Below are positions 33,678-42,867 of a stretch of DNA of 64,000 nucleotides, in pieces (within the stretch, counting starts at the first letter, position 1; every line of letters begins with the position of its first letter). A model generated the notes under the pieces. That model was given only the letters and a program-made list of their open reading frames with translations. It searched no databases and was not told where the DNA came from. The translations under genes and the position numbers were made by a program. This DNA is from Neotamlana nanhaiensis. Lineage in GTDB: Bacteria > Bacteroidota > Bacteroidia > Flavobacteriales > Flavobacteriaceae. The stretch covers positions 124,001-188,000 of the forward strand of contig NZ_JTDV01000005.1 of assembly GCF_000943555.1 (NCBI RefSeq). The letters run 5' to 3'.

Positions 33678-35075
33678 ATGAGTTTTAGAATAGAAAAAGA
33701 TACTATGGGCGAGGTAAAAGTACCTGCCGATAAGCTATGGGGCGCGCAAACGGAACGCTCTAGAAATAACTTTAAAATTGGAGCACCAGCCTCTATGCCA
33801 TTAGAAATTGTTTATGGCTTTGCTTATTTAAAAAAGGCAGCGGCTTACACAAATTGCGAATTAGGTGTATTACCAATTGAAAAACGCGATTTAATAGCCA
33901 ATGTTTGTAACGAAATATTAGAAGGCAAACACGACGACCAATTTCCATTAGTGATTTGGCAAACAGGCTCGGGTACGCAAAGTAATATGAATGTAAACGA
34001 GGTGGTTGCAAACCGTGCACATCAATTGGCTGGAAAAGTAATTGGTGAAGGCGAAAAAACTATTCAACCTAACGACGATGTTAACAAATCGCAATCATCG
34101 AACGATACCTTCCCTACTGGTATGCACATTGCAGCGTACAAAAAAATAGTTGAAGTTACTATTCCAGGCGTAAAGCAATTACGCGATACACTTAACAAAA
34201 AAGCCGAAGCTTTTAAAAATGTGGTAAAAATAGGACGAACGCACCTTATGGATGCAACACCTTTAACTTTAGGGCAAGAATTATCGGGTTATGTGGCTCA
34301 ATTAGATCATGGTTTACGTGCTTTAGAAAACACTTTACCTCATTTAAGCGAATTAGCTTTAGGAGGAACAGCTGTTGGTACTGGATTAAACACCCCAAAA
34401 GGTTATAGCAAACGCGTTGCGGAATATATTGCTGAGTTTACAAAATTACCTTTTGTTACGGCTCCAAATAAATTTGAGGCTTTGGCGTCGCATGATGCCG
34501 TAGTTGAAACTCACGGTGCATTAAAACAGCTTGCCGTGTCGTTAAATAAAATTGCTAATGATATTCGTTTAATGGCTTCTGGCCCACGAAGTGGTATTGG
34601 TGAAATTATTATTCCTGCAAACGAACCAGGAAGTTCTATTATGCCTGGTAAAGTAAACCCAACGCAATGTGAAGCTTTAACTATGGTTTGTGCCCAAGTT
34701 ATTGGTAACGATGTAGCCGTTTCTGTTGGAGGGTTACAAGGACATTATGAACTTAACGTTTTTAAACCTGTAATGGCCGCAAACATATTACAATCGGCAC
34801 AGTTAATTGGTGACGCTTGTGTGAGCTTTGAAGTAAATTGTGCTGCTGGAATTGAGCCTAACCAAGAAGTAATTACCAAGTTACTTAATAACTCATTAAT
34901 GCTAGTAACCGCTTTAAACACTAAAATTGGTTATTACAAAGCTGCTGAAATAGCAAATACAGCTCATAAAAATGGCACGACATTAAAAGAAGAAGCTATA
35001 AATTTAGGTTATGTTACTGCCGAAGAGTACGACGAATGGGTTAAACCTGAAGACATGGTAGGAAGCCTAAAATAG
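33678..35075 (+). CDS. fumC: Class II fumarate hydratase
   Basis: A 465-residue fumarase that interconverts fumarate and malate in the TCA cycle. The family motifs are clear: [13 protein letters not shown] (about 97-109), [13 protein letters not shown] (about 139-151), the catalytic [16 protein letters not shown] loop near residue 318, and the [11 protein letters not shown] segment. The length is exactly that of FumC. Aspartase and argininosuccinate lyase share motifs, but the [12 protein letters not shown] pattern and overall length favour fumarase. A hairpin terminator follows at 35106-35138. Confidence 0.95.
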   Translation: MSFRIEKDTMGEVKVPADKLWGAQTERSRNNFKIGAPASMPLEIVYGFAYLKKAAAYTNCELGVLPIEKRDLIANVCNEILEGKHDDQFPLVIWQTGSGTQSNMNVNEVVANRAHQLAGKVIGEGEKTIQPNDDVNKSQSSNDTFPTGMHIAAYKKIVEVTIPGVKQLRDTLNKKAEAFKNVVKIGRTHLMDATPLTLGQELSGYVAQLDHGLRALENTLPHLSELALGGTAVGTGLNTPKGYSKRVAEYIAEFTKLPFVTAPNKFEALASHDAVVETHGALKQLAVSLNKIANDIRLMASGPRSGIGEIIIPANEPGSSIMPGKVNPTQCEALTMVCAQVIGNDVAVSVGGLQGHYELNVFKPVMAANILQSAQLIGDACVSFEVNCAAGIEPNQEVITKLLNNSLMLVTALNTKIGYYKAAEIANTAHKNGTTLKEEAINLGYVTAEEYDEWVKPEDMVGSLK

Positions 35076-35105
35076 TTAGAATAATTACTTACTATAAGTA
35101 AATAA

Positions 35106-35138
35106 AAAGGCAGGTAAATAAATACCTGCTTTTTTTAG
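35106..35138 (+). terminator. Rho-independent terminator of fumC
   Basis: GCAGGTA (35110-35116) and TACCTGC (35123-35129) form a 7-bp stem followed by seven T residues. Confidence 0.9.
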
Positions 35139-35269
35139 TTAGTTAGTTTCTATTCTTTATTTGTATAGAGTTAGAATCCAAATATACGATTTAACATTTA
35201 ATTAACAAATAAACTTAAATGCTTCTTTAATTTCTTCTTATTTAATTGAAGAAAAACAATCCTTAAAAC

Positions 35270-35297
35270 AAAAAAACCTTACTAAATAGTAAGGTTT
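35270..35297 (-). terminator. Terminator of the coiled-coil protein gene
   Basis: AACCTTACT (35276-35284) and AGTAAGGTT (35288-35296) form a 9-bp stem; on the minus strand it is followed by seven T residues. It lies 27 bp after the gene end. Confidence 0.85.
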
Positions 35298-35323
35298 AAA
35301 AAGTTTTATAGTTCTAAAAAAAA

Positions 35324-36205
35324 TTATCTTAAACTAAATTCTGAAGTAGATACCAAGTCCTTTTCGTTAAAAACATTTACGATATAACTACCTTTTTCAA
35401 AATCTACATCTTCGGCAGCATTTACAAACTCACAAATATTTAAGTTGGCGTTTTCGTAGTTAAATTTACTTATTAAACTATATCCGATGGTTTTCTCATC
35501 AAAAGTTACTTGTTCATTTAAACCTAATGTATTTCCTTTAGGATCTATAACTTGAACATATAATTCTTGTTCACCTGCCTGTATTAATTTGTTTTTTGCA
35601 ACAATAAAGCATACTCTAATTTTATCGCTACGTCCTGCACGCTCTGTTGGAATAACTTTACCCGAGGTTCTAACAATAACTCCTGAAGCTTTTAAATCTA
35701 CCGCACTTAATACAGATGCGTCAGATACTACTTCGGCTAAAGCATTGTTTTGTACTAATAAAGAATCGGTAAACATAGCACGCTCTTCTAAACGGATTCG
35801 AGTACTGTCTAATGACGTTGCTAAATATGAGTTTTCAATACGTAAAGAATCGTTTTGAGCTAGTAAAACATCCATTTCTTTCTGTAAAGAAGCATATTTT
35901 TGCTTGTAACGCCATAAACTTTTTACGTTTGTTTCAGAAATTTTAAGCGAATCTATTAAACCTTGAATTCGCGCTCTTGCTTCAATTAAATTGTTGTTTT
36001 TAATTTCGTTTTCACCAATGGCTTCATCATATTGTTTGGCCATCGCGTTTAAATCGTTCATAACTAACTGCTTTTGCTCAGTTAATTCCTTTTTTTCGTC
36101 GCTGGCTTTTTTATGAAGATTCATGGCATAAAAACCAGTTGCTAGAAATAACACAACGGCTAAGCCTAATGCTATTTTAAGTCCTTTGCTACTTTTGTTT
36201 TCCAT
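35324..36205 (-). CDS. Membrane-anchored coiled-coil protein of unknown function
   Basis: A 293-residue protein with an N-terminal membrane anchor (about residues 9-27) and a long coiled coil (about 30-165) rich in Lys, Glu and Leu. The C-terminal third is a beta-rich globular domain with AGRSDKIRVCFIVAKNKLIQAG and NLNICEFVNAAEDVDFEKGSYIVNVFNEKDLV. Similar proteins in Flavobacteriaceae are sometimes labelled as chromosome-partitioning, which this sequence does not support. It is probably anchored in the inner membrane with its bulk in the periplasm. It sits next to the uncharacterised AAA cluster (36.2-45.5 kb) on the same strand, but has its own terminator and a likely promoter (TATTTTTG at 36274-36267). 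Confidence 0.6.
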   Translation of the reverse strand: MENKSSKGLKIALGLAVVLFLATGFYAMNLHKKASDEKKELTEQKQLVMNDLNAMAKQYDEAIGENEIKNNNLIEARARIQGLIDSLKISETNVKSLWRYKQKYASLQKEMDVLLAQNDSLRIENSYLATSLDSTRIRLEERAMFTDSLLVQNNALAEVVSDASVLSAVDLKASGVIVRTSGKVIPTERAGRSDKIRVCFIVAKNKLIQAGEQELYVQVIDPKGNTLGLNEQVTFDEKTIGYSLISKFNYENANLNICEFVNAAEDVDFEKGSYIVNVFNEKDLVSTSEFSLR

Positions 36206-36525
36206 AATTAATTCTATTAATCCGTTTTAATAATTTGATTTGATGCTAAATACATTTTATAAGTCACAAAAATATAAGAAGTTCAATAATAACCTTAATT
36301 TATTTGAAAAAAGTTAAAAAAGTTACCAAAAACCATCTTTTTATCTACATTTTTGCAACAAATTTTATATTTAAGCATTTACAACATATACGTCAACTTA
36401 AAATAATTAGATGTTACAATTAATTATATCGATGTTTAAAAAGACTACTATTTCTCCTCAAACCCATAAATATCAATAATTTACAGGTTGATTAAAATTT
36501 TGTTAAATTTCAATTTTTAATTAAA
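36206..36525. other. 320-bp intergenic region with one predicted promoter
   Basis: AT-rich DNA between the coiled-coil gene and the end of the 565-aa membrane-protein gene. A minus-strand -7 box TATTTTTG is at 36274-36267, 62 bp before the coiled-coil gene start. I see no open reading frame of merit and no clean hairpin. Confidence 0.5.
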
Positions 36526-38223
36526 TTAATTTGATATTGCCTTTAATGAATCAATTTGCTTTTGAAGCTTTTCTAGAAGTGCCGCTTTATCATCCTGCAC
36601 AGGAATTAATTTACTTATGGAATCTTTTACCGCCTCGGCAATATCGATTTCCTTTTTCTCTTCAGCATAATAGTAACCAATGCCTTCGCTAGCGCGCCAC
36701 GCTTCGTTTAATTGATCATAGACGGTTCTATCCCATTGACTTGGATGTTTTACATCTATCCAAATAACATCGCGATATTCGCTATCTATTAAAACTAAAT
36801 CTGGTGTTGCCGAACCATCAAATTGTTTAGAATTGGTATCACTTATAGAGGATACCGTACCCATGAAAAACATACGCTTTTTTCCTGCTATATTTTTTAT
36901 ATACGGACGAAACTCCACCGGTGTATTTGCAGACCAATCGTACTCTTTGCGCGATTCTTGCACTTTTAAAGGCATTGCCGAAACACCTGCGTAACCTTGT
37001 TTTTTTGCGGCATGATTGTAATAGTATAACTTATCGGTACCATCGGCAGGTACAAACACACTAAAACTTAAGCTGGTACGCTCCTCGCCTACGGGTTCTA
37101 AACCAAACCAATGGTATAAACCACTGTAAGCTCCTGTTTCAGTTTCAGTGAAATCGAAATCTGTAACGTAGGGTTGCTGATTTTGATCTTTTGGCATTTC
37201 TGGAATTTTAACCGCGGTTTCCATATTCCATGGCAACGGATCGCTAAATCCGCCTAAAAATTTTAATGATTCTGCTTGTAAACGAGACACCGATTCTGCC
37301 AATGTATTTTGGCGTGTTAAATACTCATGATTTTTCATTTCTTCGGGACTCACGTACGTACCTTTTCCTATTAAAATACGTTCGATATAATCATTCACGT
37401 CATGCTCGCCGCTATCAATAACCATTACACCACCAAAGGTTGGATACGGAAATAAAAAGCCTTTCCATTTAATTAAACTTACCACTTCTACCCATTTTCC
37501 AGCGTCGTTTTTCATGTAATAGGTGTCGCTAGGTTCCATGGTAAACAGTTGAAAAATATTGAAACGTTGCACTACGGCATTGTAGGTGTTTCTGCTGAAT
37601 TTTAAAGATTCTCCAATAGAAAATGTTACCGAAATTCGGTTTTCGTTGGAAAATCTCGGGAATGGTGTGGTACTTGAAACTGCGAAAACTTCTTCGGTAT
37701 TATCAGTCATACCTTGCCACATGTATTTTTCGGTTGGCTGGATGGCCATCGTCCATTTATTTTCATCTCCAATACGCACTAAATGCGGTAACGAAACATC
37801 TTTGGTTTCGCCTACACTTTCATTAGCCATTGAAAACACATTTCGTAACGGTTGAATACGTTCATTTTGCGTAAGTGGTAATTCGTGGATTTCTACTTTA
37901 TTTAAATGATTAAATACATTGTACGTTTTCATGTAATCGTACATTTTAAAATGCCAACCTACAACGTAAAGCAATCCGAAGAAAACAATTGATAATGCTA
38001 AAATACCTAAACGACTACCTGTACTGGCGCTGTTTCTAAATTTTCGCAAGCCTAAAAATAATACGATAACACTTAATAGAATTACAAAAATATATTTGCG
38101 AACAAACAACAACGCAGGTTGATAATCGTCTCGTAATACAAACAAAACAATAAGTAAGATTAAAGCAATAATTATGGTAATTACTTTTTGTTTGGTTCCT
38201 TTTTTCCAGTAGTTTTTTATCAT
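36526..38223 (-). CDS. Membrane protein of unknown function (last gene of AAA cluster)
   Basis: A 565-residue protein, taking ATG 38223 as the start. An in-frame ATG at 38256 would add eleven residues encoded by a dispersed palindrome (38233-38253), which I regard as non-native. Three transmembrane helices lie in the first about 110 residues (IITIIIALILLIVLFVL-like, IFVILLSVIVLFLGL, ILALSIVFFGLLYVVGW). The large remainder is soluble and ends in a short coiled coil (DDKAALLEKLQKQIDSLK). Motifs such as FPYPTFGGVMVIDSG are unfamiliar. I recognise no family. It is the final cistron of the seven-gene run. Confidence 0.6.
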   Translation of the reverse strand: MIKNYWKKGTKQKVITIIIALILLIVLFVLRDDYQPALLFVRKYIFVILLSVIVLFLGLRKFRNSASTGSRLGILALSIVFFGLLYVVGWHFKMYDYMKTYNVFNHLNKVEIHELPLTQNERIQPLRNVFSMANESVGETKDVSLPHLVRIGDENKWTMAIQPTEKYMWQGMTDNTEEVFAVSSTTPFPRFSNENRISVTFSIGESLKFSRNTYNAVVQRFNIFQLFTMEPSDTYYMKNDAGKWVEVVSLIKWKGFLFPYPTFGGVMVIDSGEHDVNDYIERILIGKGTYVSPEEMKNHEYLTRQNTLAESVSRLQAESLKFLGGFSDPLPWNMETAVKIPEMPKDQNQQPYVTDFDFTETETGAYSGLYHWFGLEPVGEERTSLSFSVFVPADGTDKLYYYNHAAKKQGYAGVSAMPLKVQESRKEYDWSANTPVEFRPYIKNIAGKKRMFFMGTVSSISDTNSKQFDGSATPDLVLIDSEYRDVIWIDVKHPSQWDRTVYDQLNEAWRASEGIGYYYAEEKKEIDIAEAVKDSISKLIPVQDDKAALLEKLQKQIDSLKAISN

Positions 38224-38232
38224 GTTTTTATT

Positions 38233-38253
38233 ATTCCTGAGAAGACCAGGAAT
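38233..38253. repeat. Short dispersed palindrome (ATTCCTG/CAGGAAT type)
   Basis: ATTCCTG (38233-38239) and CAGGAAT (38247-38253) with a 7-bp loop. A relative is at 40176-40195. It lies just before the 38223 start. Confidence 0.6.
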
Positions 38254-38275
38254 CATTTTAAATTAATTTTCATTT

Positions 38276-38306
38276 TCAAGACACTTCGACTGCGCTCAGT
38301 GTGACA
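38276..38306. repeat. Dispersed palindromic repeat with TCGACTGCGCTCA core
   Basis: ACACT and AGTGT flank the core TTCGACTGCGCTC, a repeat type known to me from flavobacterial genomes. It lies in the gap between the 170-aa and 565-aa genes. A partial relative, TTTCGGCTGCGCTCAACCC, is at 53690-53708. Confidence 0.55.
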
Positions 38307-38309
38307 ATA

Positions 38310-38822
38310 TTAAAGCAACCCCTTATCCTTTAAGCGTTCTCTTGCGCTTTTTTCGTTAGTTTTTGGTGCTTCTTTTATTTCTTCAGTAGCTTCTGTGTCT
38401 TTGGTTTTTAGATCCTCGATAAAGTCTTTACCTTTTTCGATGGTATCCTGAACCATATCTTCGAGCGAGTCGCTTTTTTCTTCAATAACTTCGGAAGATT
38501 TAAAGATAAAATTCGCCAAATACGTTCCAGCTAAAGTTCCTACTAACATGGATGCAAATAACGAAATGGTAGCTAAATTTATAGGAATTAAAAAACGAAC
38601 AATTACAATACCTACCAAGAATAAAAATCCTAAGAACAACAAACGGACAATAAATTTTTGCTGATACACAAAGCCCTTTTTATCGGAAGCTTTCATTTGT
38701 AAATCTTTTGAATACATGATTTTATTAAAAAATCGGTACACTTTATTACTATGCGATTCGCGCCAGTAAATTAAAGCTCCAAATAAAATGGAAGCAATGA
38801 AAATTATTAATTCTAGTGTCAT
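38310..38822 (-). CDS. Small membrane protein of the AAA cluster
   Basis: A 170-residue protein with a first hydrophobic helix at about residues 2-20 and two further spans at about 63-83 and 85-110. The C-terminal 60 residues are charged and possibly coiled (SDSLEDMVQDTIEKGKDFIEDL) and end with the Lys-rich NEKSARERLKDKGLL. I recognise no family. Its position between two cluster genes, and the hydrophilic tail, suggest it anchors a cytoplasmic complex to the inner membrane; this is inference only. Confidence 0.6.
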   Translation of the reverse strand: MTLELIIFIASILFGALIYWRESHSNKVYRFFNKIMYSKDLQMKASDKKGFVYQQKFIVRLLFLGFLFLVGIVIVRFLIPINLATISLFASMLVGTLAGTYLANFIFKSSEVIEEKSDSLEDMVQDTIEKGKDFIEDLKTKDTEATEEIKEAPKTNEKSARERLKDKGLL

Positions 38823-38869
38823 GGTTTTAAAGTTTAACGTTTGTTAAATTACCTTGCGCTTTATGGTTT

Positions 38870-38899
38870 GTCATCCTGAACTCGTTTCAAGATCTCAAA
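38870..38899. repeat. Dispersed repeat with GTCATCCTGAACTCGTTTC core
   Basis: This stretch resembles the abundant flavobacterial repeat GTCATCCTGAACTYGTTTCAGGATCTC. It lies in the 107-bp gap between the 412-aa and 170-aa genes. Its right half is degenerate (AAGATCTC). Confidence 0.6.
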
Positions 38900-38929
38900 A
38901 TTTATTATACTTTACTTATTTGTCTCCAA

Positions 38930-40168
38930 TTATTCAATATTGTTACTAATCACTTCAATCACCCAATCTTTAAAAGACTCATCCCAAGTCTCGAAAACTT
39001 TGTAAAATGCCGGTTTATCATACCAATACCAAAACAACACATCTTTTGGTGCTACATTAACCAGTAATTGCCATATTAAATCTTGATGCGCAGCTTCCAG
39101 TGAGGAATGTGGTTTGTGTAGGGCTTCAAAAAGAGCATCATCAACCACATCAGCACGTTTAAATTGGTTACTTACTTCCAATTTTTCAAGGTAGCGCTCT
39201 ACGCTCATTAAACGCTTTCTATCTTCAATATTTAGCTTATTTAAATAGCTTTTTGTTAAAATAGAATCGGTTAGAATATCTTTTATAGGGTGTTGTGTTT
39301 CCTTTAAAAGTTGCGCCATTTCAAACTTTTTTATGCGGTCGTAACGCTTGGTTTTTACAACATCTTCTAAATGACATTCAATTATCATGTGGTCGCGCAA
39401 TTTATCCATTAATTCTGGCTGTTTTATATGATAAATTAACACATCGTAATTGGTATCTTTTATGCCTTCTTTGTGCCATTTTTCATCCTCAAATACCACA
39501 ATTGGCGATATAAAATCGCGTAACACATAAACACCTCCAAATGCCCTGGTATAAAACGAATTAGTTTGATATTCTAATGGTGGTAAGTTTAAATTTCTAT
39601 GTCTTAAATCGCCATACGCTTTCGCGGAATCGAGCAACTTCTTATGAATAGACTCATCGATAAAATTATTACCACGATTAAAAACCTCGATGAGTTCAAG
39701 TTGTTCTTGTTGAACGCTCTTAAGATTATCTATTAAATGAAAATGGACTTGCAATTTACTGTATCGCAGCACATCCAAAGGTTCATAAAACGCGTCGATA
39801 CCTTGATCGAAATCCAGACACAGCGCAGAATCGCGAGTAATATCTTTAATTTGTTCGCCATAGATTTTAAAAACTTGTTTCATAATATCCTTATCGAAGG
39901 TATGAAACGGTAAATACACAGGCTTCCCTTTTTGTTGTGGTGAAATTAAAATACCATGCGGATTTGCTTCACCATTATTCAAGTAATTTAGATCGTTTTT
40001 TTCTTCGGCTATTTCTGGACTCCAGCCTACACCATCAATACTAAAAGTTTTGAGTTTAGTTTCGGTAAACCCAAGTTTAATCAAGCATTTATTGTAACGC
40101 TCAACTAACTTACCGCTTACCGGAATAAGTTCACTTCTGTATAAATTGGCTGTTTTTAGTTTGTTCAT
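38930..40168 (-). CDS. Conserved hypothetical protein (412 aa) of the AAA cluster
   Basis: A 412-residue soluble protein with no signal peptide or membrane span. It begins MNKLKTANLYRSELIPVSG and contains the segments DGVGWSPEIAEEKNDLNYLN and YQTNSFYTRAFGGVYVLRDF. The last third is helical (YLEKLEVSNQFKRADVVDD) and ends with aromatic-rich PKDVLFWYWYDKPAFYKVFE. I recognise no family and no catalytic motif. The start is 15 bp after the Nudix stop codon, within the same transcription unit. Confidence 0.65.
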   Translation of the reverse strand: MNKLKTANLYRSELIPVSGKLVERYNKCLIKLGFTETKLKTFSIDGVGWSPEIAEEKNDLNYLNNGEANPHGILISPQQKGKPVYLPFHTFDKDIMKQVFKIYGEQIKDITRDSALCLDFDQGIDAFYEPLDVLRYSKLQVHFHLIDNLKSVQQEQLELIEVFNRGNNFIDESIHKKLLDSAKAYGDLRHRNLNLPPLEYQTNSFYTRAFGGVYVLRDFISPIVVFEDEKWHKEGIKDTNYDVLIYHIKQPELMDKLRDHMIIECHLEDVVKTKRYDRIKKFEMAQLLKETQHPIKDILTDSILTKSYLNKLNIEDRKRLMSVERYLEKLEVSNQFKRADVVDDALFEALHKPHSSLEAAHQDLIWQLLVNVAPKDVLFWYWYDKPAFYKVFETWDESFKDWVIEVISNNIE

Positions 40169-40175
40169 TTTTCTT

Positions 40176-40195
40176 ATTCCTTCCTACGCAGGAAT
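40176..40195. repeat. Short dispersed palindrome overlapping the Nudix 3' end
   Basis: ATTCCT (40176-40181) and AGGAAT (40190-40195) flank TCCTACGC. The sequence includes the last codons and stop of the Nudix gene, so its C-terminal residues LIPA are repeat-encoded. Confidence 0.6.
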
Positions 40196-40771
40196 TAATT
40201 TATTTATCTCTGCGTACTGCAATAACATAATTGTTTTTGCATCAATAATTTCGAAATTATGCATCATCTCCATAGCTTTATCAAATGGAAGTTCTAACAC
40301 TTCGATCTCTTCATTTTCAATTTCTAATCCGCCTCCATCATTTATTTTCATGCTATCATCATATTCGGCAATAAACAAAAACATTTTTTCGGTTACTGCT
40401 CCAGGCGATGTGTAACATTCTAGCACTTTTTTAGCACTTTCAATTTTATAGCCTACTTCCTCTTCTGCCTCACGAATAATACAAACTTCGGGTGCTTCAT
40501 CTTTATCTAATGCGCCCGCACAAACTTCAATAGACATACCATCGGCAGGTGTATTTACATAAGCAGGCATGCGGAATTGCTTGGTTAAAATTACCGTTTT
40601 TTTCGATTTATTATACAACAAAATTCCTGTGCCATTACCACGATCGTAACTTTCGCGCGATAAGGTACGCCAATCGCCATTTTCGAATTTATAATCGTAA
40701 TCTACGCGATATAAGGTTGCCCATTCGTTTGCTAATATGTTTTTTTGTATGTTTCTTAATTTATCTTCCAT
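40184..40771 (-). CDS. Nudix hydrolase (NudK/ADP-ribose pyrophosphatase-like)
   Basis: A 195-residue Nudix enzyme. The box GX5EX7REUXEEXGU is complete: G86, E92, R100, E101, E104, E105 and G107. The preceding strand-loop TKQFRMPAYVNTP and the segment CYTSPGAVTEKMFLFIAEY, with the SPG turn after the box, match GDP-mannose or ADP-sugar pyrophosphatases (NudK/NudF group). It hydrolyses a nucleoside diphosphate linked to another moiety; the true substrate is unknown. It is the fourth gene of the AAA cluster, an unusual neighbour for such an enzyme. Confidence 0.88.
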   Translation of the reverse strand: MEDKLRNIQKNILANEWATLYRVDYDYKFENGDWRTLSRESYDRGNGTGILLYNKSKKTVILTKQFRMPAYVNTPADGMSIEVCAGALDKDEAPEVCIIREAEEEVGYKIESAKKVLECYTSPGAVTEKMFLFIAEYDDSMKINDGGGLEIENEEIEVLELPFDKAMEMMHNFEIIDAKTIMLLQYAEINKLIPA

Positions 40772-40848
40772 GTTAATCTCATTTCCTTTTTACAAGAAAC
40801 TTCTATTTTAAATTTTAAAATTTACACGTTAAATTTACTCTATTTGAT

Positions 40849-42807
40849 TTACAAACCTTCAAAAGTTTTTCTAGCAGCGGTTTCAATGTTTAATTGATTT
40901 ACTCGTGCATCAACTTTACGTTTAAAATCGGTATCGGCAATAGTGGCCACATTATCTAAATAGCGTACCACTTCTTGACGGCGAATTTCGGAAAAATCTA
41001 AACCTTTCATATTGGCTCGCATCAATTCTTGCAACATATTAAATTTGGTGTCGTAATCCTTTTTAAAATAAATTTCGGGATTACTAAACCAATCTTCTTC
41101 CAAATCAAAATCGGTTAAACGCAACGAAATAGCACTTTGTATGTTTCTTACATCACGCGACGAGAAAAACGGAAAAGCATCTTGCATCGCCTTGTATAAA
41201 TTCGCAAAGAATAAATGCTGATTAGTGCTGAAATTTTTTTCAACTTCATCATAAATCGCATGAACACGAGCTTCAGAAGGCTTTTCTACCTGATTTAAAA
41301 TTTCGCCCATATTTTTAGCCAATCCTTGATTTTGAAGATAGCTGTAATTTTCTGGCCCTTGCATATTTACAAAATCGGGCATGGTATCGTCTAATTTGCG
41401 CCACCACAGATGATCTTGATCTAAAAAATCGTGCTCTGTTCTTGCACCATCAATTTTGAAGCGCCCTTGCACACGCGAAATCACAGCTTTATCAAGCATT
41501 TCGGGTAAATTGGTAAATAAACCAATAGAACTGTTACCATAATTTACCGCATAAGCACCTTCGGTATAGCGCAAAAACACGCCAATAACCTCTTTCACAC
41601 CTGCCGAAACACCTTGCGCTGTACGCTCTTGTAGATTATTTTCAGCATCATCAATAGGGGCAAAAATGAGCTTTGTTGGATCTTGCATAGGCTTCATCCA
41701 TTCTACCATTTTTTCGGCAGAACCACCTTGAAACGTGCTAATTAACGTATCTGGCATCGGGTGAAACAAAAATGGAATATCCAAGGTATCACAATGCTCT
41801 TTGAGTCGCGTAGCAATGGCCGCAATAAGCATACTTTTACCTGTTCCTGGAATGCCGTAGCCCATAAACACAGGCATAAACCCGCCTAATTCTTGAAACG
41901 GATTCTTTTTAGCTTCAAAATCGTAGCTTAACATACGTTCGGTTAATCGACGTGCAAAGTGCTTCGCATCGCGGTTACCAACAATTTGCTCAAACTGAAT
42001 TTTATTAAACTCAACGCTCTTCGCTGTACCTTGAAACATATTGTTCCAACCTGAAACTGCAAATTCTGAGTTTTCTAGTTTATAGGTTCTGTCTTCAATG
42101 GTTTCGGTATATTCTAGAGTGCTTTTTCGTAACTGAATTTCATCAATCAACGCCTCGAAATACACCACCGAAAAATCAATAACATCCTTATCGGTTTTTA
42201 CAATTTCTGGATGACCTAAATATTTATCAAAATAAAATAAAGCACAAGAAATACCTTTTATAGGCGACAATAAAGACACTTCTGGAATGCCTGCAAACTT
42301 TTGCTTCATAACACTTAAATCGTCTGAAGCAAGTGGTTTTAAATCGTTTAAAATTTTATAGGCAGTCGCAAAAAGCATATAAGCTGTGGCCGTGTGCATT
42401 TTGCTTTCGTACTCGCGTTTTCCGTTGGCATCTAAAGCGGATTTATTCTGATTTAAACTGGTTAATCCAGAAGAATCGTAGTAGCTATCTTTAATCCAAA
42501 TCCCAAGCGTTAAACCTTCTTGAACCGCATAAAGCGTCTGATTTAAATACATAGGAATAGCTACCGAATCGGGCAATAATCGTTTTTTTAAAGCTAAAAT
42601 AGTTTTAGAAACCGATGTAATTTCTACATTACTACCGTTATTTGCTCGTGATAAATACAGTAAAATAGACTCGTCTTTACCATCTTTATCTCTATTTTTT
42701 GCTCTAGCGCTTTGCTCCCATTGTACACTTTTTAAATACGATGATGCTTCATCACGCAATACATCGAGTTCACTTTGTTTTATAGGGAATGTTGTGTTGT
42801 GTTCCAT
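40849..42807 (-). CDS. AAA+ ATPase with a large N-terminal domain
   Basis: A 652-residue protein whose C-terminal half is a classical AAA module. Walker A GIPGTGKS is at 318-325, the Walker B region IFAPIDDA has D386 D387 (Asp where most AAA proteins have the catalytic Glu), sensor 1 reads LFTNLPEML, and arginines R445 and R449 in SRVQGRF fit the arginine finger. The N-terminal 310 residues are helical and unfamiliar. A substrate-remodelling role in a complex with the neighbouring coiled-coil and unknown proteins is plausible but not shown. Gaps of 60 and 77 bp separate it from its neighbours. Confidence 0.82.
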   Translation of the reverse strand: MEHNTTFPIKQSELDVLRDEASSYLKSVQWEQSARAKNRDKDGKDESILLYLSRANNGSNVEITSVSKTILALKKRLLPDSVAIPMYLNQTLYAVQEGLTLGIWIKDSYYDSSGLTSLNQNKSALDANGKREYESKMHTATAYMLFATAYKILNDLKPLASDDLSVMKQKFAGIPEVSLLSPIKGISCALFYFDKYLGHPEIVKTDKDVIDFSVVYFEALIDEIQLRKSTLEYTETIEDRTYKLENSEFAVSGWNNMFQGTAKSVEFNKIQFEQIVGNRDAKHFARRLTERMLSYDFEAKKNPFQELGGFMPVFMGYGIPGTGKSMLIAAIATRLKEHCDTLDIPFLFHPMPDTLISTFQGGSAEKMVEWMKPMQDPTKLIFAPIDDAENNLQERTAQGVSAGVKEVIGVFLRYTEGAYAVNYGNSSIGLFTNLPEMLDKAVISRVQGRFKIDGARTEHDFLDQDHLWWRKLDDTMPDFVNMQGPENYSYLQNQGLAKNMGEILNQVEKPSEARVHAIYDEVEKNFSTNQHLFFANLYKAMQDAFPFFSSRDVRNIQSAISLRLTDFDLEEDWFSNPEIYFKKDYDTKFNMLQELMRANMKGLDFSEIRRQEVVRYLDNVATIADTDFKRKVDARVNQLNIETAARKTFEGL

Positions 42808-42820
42808 TTTTTTTAGTTTT

Positions 42821-42866
42821 CAGTCGCAGTCTCAGTAAGCAGTACTGAAAACCGTGACTGCGACTG
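42821..42866. repeat. Perfect 11-bp inverted repeat between cluster genes
   Basis: CAGTCGCAGTC (42821-42831) and GACTGCGACTG (42856-42866) flank a 24-bp loop that contains a nested TCAGT/ACTGA pair. It fills most of the gap between the AAA gene and the 354-aa gene and may act as an mRNA hairpin. Confidence 0.7.
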
Positions 42867-42867
42867 T

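Noticed and set aside
38224-38256. N-terminal extension of the 565-aa protein
   Set aside because: The first eleven codons run through the dispersed ATTCCTG/CAGGAAT palindrome; an ATG after it gives a typical membrane start.
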